Assembly (NCBI GenBank): GCA_028280675.1
Contig: JANQLI010000079.1
Span: 1 to 26,355 of the forward strand
Reading direction: 5' to 3'
DNA: 26,355 nt
DNA from: Alphaproteobacteria bacterium
GTDB lineage: Bacteria; Pseudomonadota; Alphaproteobacteria; SMXP01
Positions 23,725 through 26,355 of this stretch are shown here, piece by piece; within the stretch, counting starts at the first letter, position 1, and each line of letters opens with the position of its first letter. The translations under genes and the position numbers were made by a program. The notes below the pieces were generated by a model. The model saw only the letters and a program-made list of their open reading frames with translations. It was not told the DNA's origin and ran no database searches.

Positions 23725-23790
23725 TTAATTATACCTGTTAAAGAATGAAGCGCGATAATGCGCAGGATTCATCTGAACAGGTAAGGTTAA
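23725..23790 (-). promoter_or_regulatory. Predicted promoter with paired inverted operator-like repeats
   Basis: The minus strand has a perfect TATAAT (23733-23728) but no good -35 hexamer. Two inverted copies of AACAGGTAnnnTTAA flank the -35 area: 23739-23725 on the minus strand and 23776-23790 on the plus. They match at 12 of 15 positions, with starts 51 bases apart. A weak -35 plus a symmetrical pair of sites suggests control by a dimeric regulator. Confidence 0.45.
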
Positions 23791-23875
23791 TGCGCCATTG
23801 AGCGTGATTGTGACACGCAAAAAAAATTTATGTAAATCGCTAAAGTGTTAACACCCATGTGTCGATGTGGTCGTT

Positions 23876-24685
23876 TTAAAAGGGATTCGCCTCTTGCGAG
23901 AGCGCAGGCCCATCATGTTTCACCCTTAAATTTTCAGAAGGGGCATGTTCATCAAGGAAGGATAAGACATCTTTCAGCACAGGGGCGCGCCACCGAAACG
24001 GCGGCAGGATGGATGTCAGGATTCCAACATGCCCAATATCCGGATAGATGATGCTTTTGGCGCGAGACCCTGCGCCTTGCAATTGGGTTTCGAGATGGGT
24101 TGTGTTGATCGGGTAGACTGTCGAATCCGCATCGCCATGGAGGAGAAGCATAGGCGGTTCCGACCCTTGGACATGTTCGGTCGGTTGGGCGTCCGCGATC
24201 GGTTCTGCTGCGGCAAAAATAGGTTTCGTGGTGTTGTAGTTCAGTGGATTGATGCCATAAGGGCCTGCTAAGCCGATAAAGCCATCAAAGTCACGTCGGT
24301 TTAGTCCATGTTCTTCAAGAAACCGGGCGTTGGTCAACAGAAGAGCGCCCATATGCGCCCCCGCAGAGTGTCCCATTAAAAATACCCGATTGAGAGGAAG
24401 GTCATAGCTGGCCGCATTGTTATGAATCCAGGCGATTGCATTCGCGGCATCATGCATAAAATCTGGATAGCGTATCTCAGGAAACACGCGGTAATCGGGC
24501 ACGACAAATGAAAAACCCCGCCGGTTAAAGGTGGATGCGAGAAAACGGTAAAGTTTCCGGTCACCCTTACGCCAGCTTCCCCCATAGAGATAGATGATGA
24601 CGCCGCGCTGCTTGGTGCGGTTTCTCACCGTATATAGGTCGAGTTTTTGCCGCTCGTTGTGACCGTATGACAGGTTGAGATGCAT
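23876..24685 (-). CDS. Alpha/beta hydrolase, esterase/lipase (BD-FAE-like)
   Basis: A 269-residue cytosolic-looking esterase with no signal peptide. The oxyanion box is LYGGSW (residues 33-38), with Tyr where most relatives have His (HGGxW). The nucleophile is Ser107 in GHSAGAH, the acid is likely the Asp in LHGDADSTV, and the base is the His in PDIGHVGIL. The family handles short acyl esters or kynurenine-type substrates. An in-frame stop lies close upstream of ATG 24685 and there is no strong ribosome site. The 201 bases up to the divergent DsbD gene must carry both promoters. Confidence 0.85.
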   Translation of the reverse strand: MHLNLSYGHNERQKLDLYTVRNRTKQRGVIIYLYGGSWRKGDRKLYRFLASTFNRRGFSFVVPDYRVFPEIRYPDFMHDAANAIAWIHNNAASYDLPLNRVFLMGHSAGAHMGALLLTNARFLEEHGLNRRDFDGFIGLAGPYGINPLNYNTTKPIFAAAEPIADAQPTEHVQGSEPPMLLLHGDADSTVYPINTTHLETQLQGAGSRAKSIIYPDIGHVGILTSILPPFRWRAPVLKDVLSFLDEHAPSENLRVKHDGPALSQEANPF

Positions 24686-24886
24686 AGCGTTGTGATGGTA
24701 TCTGGTTCAATTCTTAATGCAGGTAAGGGTCAGTCAAGCCCCATTTCCATACACGATATATAACAATTTCGCGATGAATCCGAATCCACACAAACATTCA
24801 CGCTATACTCTGTGAAAGATGTGATATGGGCTGCATTGGATGTGAGAGCGGTAACCACAATGATTTTATGTGAGATGAGAGATTTG

Positions 24887-26355
24887 ATGTCGCGTGGGTA
24901 TATGTCCGTTTGTGCTGTATTTGTCGTGATCTTGAGTCTTTGGGGAACGCCTCTGTCCGCAAAACCTGTCGCCACAGATCACGTGGAGGCAGAACTTGTC
25001 AGCGACACTCTGGAAGTGGCGCCAGGGAGCTCATTTTATATTGCCCTGCGTCAGAAGATTATTCCCAACTGGCATACCTATTGGAAAAACCCTGGTGATT
25101 CCGGAGAAGCGACCAAGATTGAGTGGACATTGCCCCGTGGCTTTCAAGCGGGGCCAATCGCATGGCCAGTCCCTGAAAAAATACCTGTCGGTCCGCTGAT
25201 CAATTATGGATATTCCAATGAGATCTTTCTCATCTCAGAAATTTTTGTTCCTGATAATGTCCCTCCCGGTCCATTGCCGATTGAGGCGCACGTGAAATGG
25301 CTCGTCTGTGAGGAAATTTGTATTCCTGAAGAGGTGGACCTGCGTCTTGATTTGCGCATTACCGAGGGTGAGGCCTCGTCCGATCTGATTTGGTCTCCTG
25401 TAATACAAAAAGTGCAGGCGAACTTACCTACAACAATACCATGGCCATCTTCATCGGCAGTCGTTCAGGGTCAGGTGCAGGTCACATTTGATGCTCCCTC
25501 ATGGGCGCAAGCATTTCATCAAAAGCGCGTTACACGATTAGAGTTCTATCCCGAGGGTGAAGGCCTCATTCGCTATGCGCAACCACAAGTGCTGCGTTAT
25601 GGCGACACAGGTTTTAATCTCACTGTTGCGGCAGGGTATAAAGTCATCGATGAGGGCAAGTTGCCCCTGTCATCTCTTGCTGGATTGTTAGTGATAGAGG
25701 AGAGAGGGCCGGAACCAGGGACATCTTTGCGCTCTGCCTATTCCTTCGATGCTCCCGTGATGGCAGAGCCCGTTACATTTTCAACCCCATACCTTTTCCC
25801 AGGGCAAGAGGTGAGCAATATCTCTTTGTTCCAAGCGCTTCTTTTTGCTTTTCTTGGCGGGCTTTTATTAAATTTGATGCCTTGCGTTTTTCCAGTGCTC
25901 TCGATGAAAGCCCTCAGCTTTCTGCAGCATGTGCATGGTCATGAAAAAGAGGTGCGGCGCGGTGGGCTCGCTTATGGCGCAGGTGTGCTCGTCAGCTTTG
26001 CCGTGCTCGCACTTGTCTTGATGGCCCTGCGATCTGCCGGCGATCAGATCGGGTGGGGGTTTCAGTTGCAATCGCCCATCTTTGTCGCCCTGATCACCTA
26101 CCTCATGTTTCTTGTTGGGCTGAATTTAACCGGCCTCTTTGACGTTGGACAAAGCGTCATGGGTGCCGGTGCGTCTCAGGCGCAGCAAGAGGGTCTTCTT
26201 GGATCATTTGCCACGGGTATTTTGGCTGTGATTGTCGCGACCCCGTGTACCGCTCCCTTTATGGGGGCTGCTTTAGGCTTTGCTTTATTCCAACCGGCAT
26301 TTGTGTCTCTGCTCATCTTTCTTGCATTGGGCGCCGGTCTGGCGGCGCCTTATGT
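24887..26355 (+). CDS. DsbD/ScsB-type thiol:disulfide interchange protein, N-terminal part
   Basis: A membrane protein that carries reducing power from cytoplasmic thioredoxin to periplasmic partners. The frame is open to the window edge, so about 489 codons are visible. A Sec signal (residues about 1-25, ending PLSA) is followed by a long periplasmic DsbD-alpha-like domain with the cysteine pair in VCEEICIPEEVDL. The transmembrane part begins near residue 315. It shows the two redox-active motifs, NLMPCVFPVLSMKAL and ATPCTAPFMGAALG. The large N-terminal domain favours ScsB over classical DsbD; the C-terminal thioredoxin domain, if present, lies outside. ATG 24887 is preferred (GAGAG upstream); ATG 24875 and 24902 are also in frame. 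Confidence 0.9.
   Translation, partial: MSRGYMSVCAVFVVILSLWGTPLSAKPVATDHVEAELVSDTLEVAPGSSFYIALRQKIIPNWHTYWKNPGDSGEATKIEWTLPRGFQAGPIAWPVPEKIPVGPLINYGYSNEIFLISEIFVPDNVPPGPLPIEAHVKWLVCEEICIPEEVDLRLDLRITEGEASSDLIWSPVIQKVQANLPTTIPWPSSSAVVQGQVQVTFDAPSWAQAFHQKRVTRLEFYPEGEGLIRYAQPQVLRYGDTGFNLTVAAGYKVIDEGKLPLSSLAGLLVIEERGPEPGTSLRSAYSFDAPVMAEPVTFSTPYLFPGQEVSNISLFQALLFAFLGGLLLNLMPCVFPVLSMKALSFLQHVHGHEKEVRRGGLAYGAGVLVSFAVLALVLMALRSAGDQIGWGFQLQSPIFVALITYLMFLVGLNLTGLFDVGQSVMGAGASQAQQEGLLGSFATGILAVIVATPCTAPFMGAALGFALFQPAFVSLLIFLALGAGLAAPY

Larger units (their letters stand above)
23464..23875. other. 412-base region without a convincing protein gene
   Basis: This stretch between the TPR gene and the esterase contains a promoter-like element, repeated C-rich and AGGAGGCC motifs, and an intrinsic terminator on the minus strand (see separate entries). 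It also has a hairpin (GCGTG/CACGC) at 23802-23818 followed by eight A residues. No conserved protein is visible on either strand. Confidence 0.7.

Noticed and set aside
23802..23826. GCGTG/CACGC hairpin followed by eight A residues
   Set aside because: As a terminator it would need a T tract on the transcribed strand, and the A tract is on the wrong side.
24730..24975. 81-codon minus-strand ORF at the start of the DsbD-like gene
   Set aside because: It overlaps the clear signal peptide coding region on the other strand and resembles no family.
1..26355. CRISPR arrays, insertion sequences, tRNA genes, phage genes
   Set aside because: No regular direct repeats, transposase motifs or tRNA-like cloverleaf sequences were seen by eye; short tRNAs cannot be fully excluded without a search.

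Overview
The window is a dense stretch of an alphaproteobacterial chromosome. The evidence is the petABC cytochrome bc1 cluster, the MoxR/DUF58/DUF4159 operon, and the DUF1285-Nudix-DUF6111-CCA transferase gene string, all arrangements I associate with Alphaproteobacteria. I cannot place it to genus. No tRNA, rRNA, CRISPR array, transposase or prophage gene was seen, and every large ORF looks intact. The genes at both window edges are cut.

Layout. Bases 1-2453 (+): end of petA (Rieske), petB, petC and a clear terminator. Bases 2517-3916 (+): mtnP and apt, which make methylthioadenosine into AMP. Bases 4130-4669 (+): a GNAT acetyltransferase whose 3' end overlaps a convergent operon. Bases 4617-11528 (-): moxR-type ATPase, DUF58, a BatA/DUF4159 membrane protein and a second large membrane protein. 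Bases 11630-14381 (+): a translationally coupled run of DUF1285, CoA-type Nudix hydrolase, DUF6111 and CCA-adding enzyme. Bases 14384-19630 (-): an electron-transfer operon with a GltD/NfnB-like FAD iron-sulfur protein, the alpha and beta subunits of a 2-oxoacid:ferredoxin oxidoreductase, and a membrane-anchored cytochrome c. Bases 19759-20655 (-): a haloalkane dehalogenase closely resembling DhlA, divergent from a YjbQ-family gene (+). Bases 21127-23415 (-): AMIN-like/TPR protein, Tat-signal alpha/beta hydrolase and YbjN-like secreted protein. Bases 23464-23875 carry no convincing protein gene. Bases 23876-24685 (-): a second esterase. Bases 24887-end (+): a truncated DsbD/ScsB-type thiol-disulfide transporter.

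The least explained region is 23505-23790. On the minus strand it has a TATAAT box flanked by two inverted copies of an operator-like element. It ends in a strong intrinsic terminator just before the AMIN/TPR operon. Between them are duplicated segments that could form a competing antiterminator, plus two identical C-rich motifs complementary to Shine-Dalgarno sequences. It may be a small regulatory RNA or an attenuator leader. Neither can be proved from sequence alone.

The 2-oxoacid oxidoreductase operon, with its FAD iron-sulfur partner and a cytochrome c gene, is the second point of interest.
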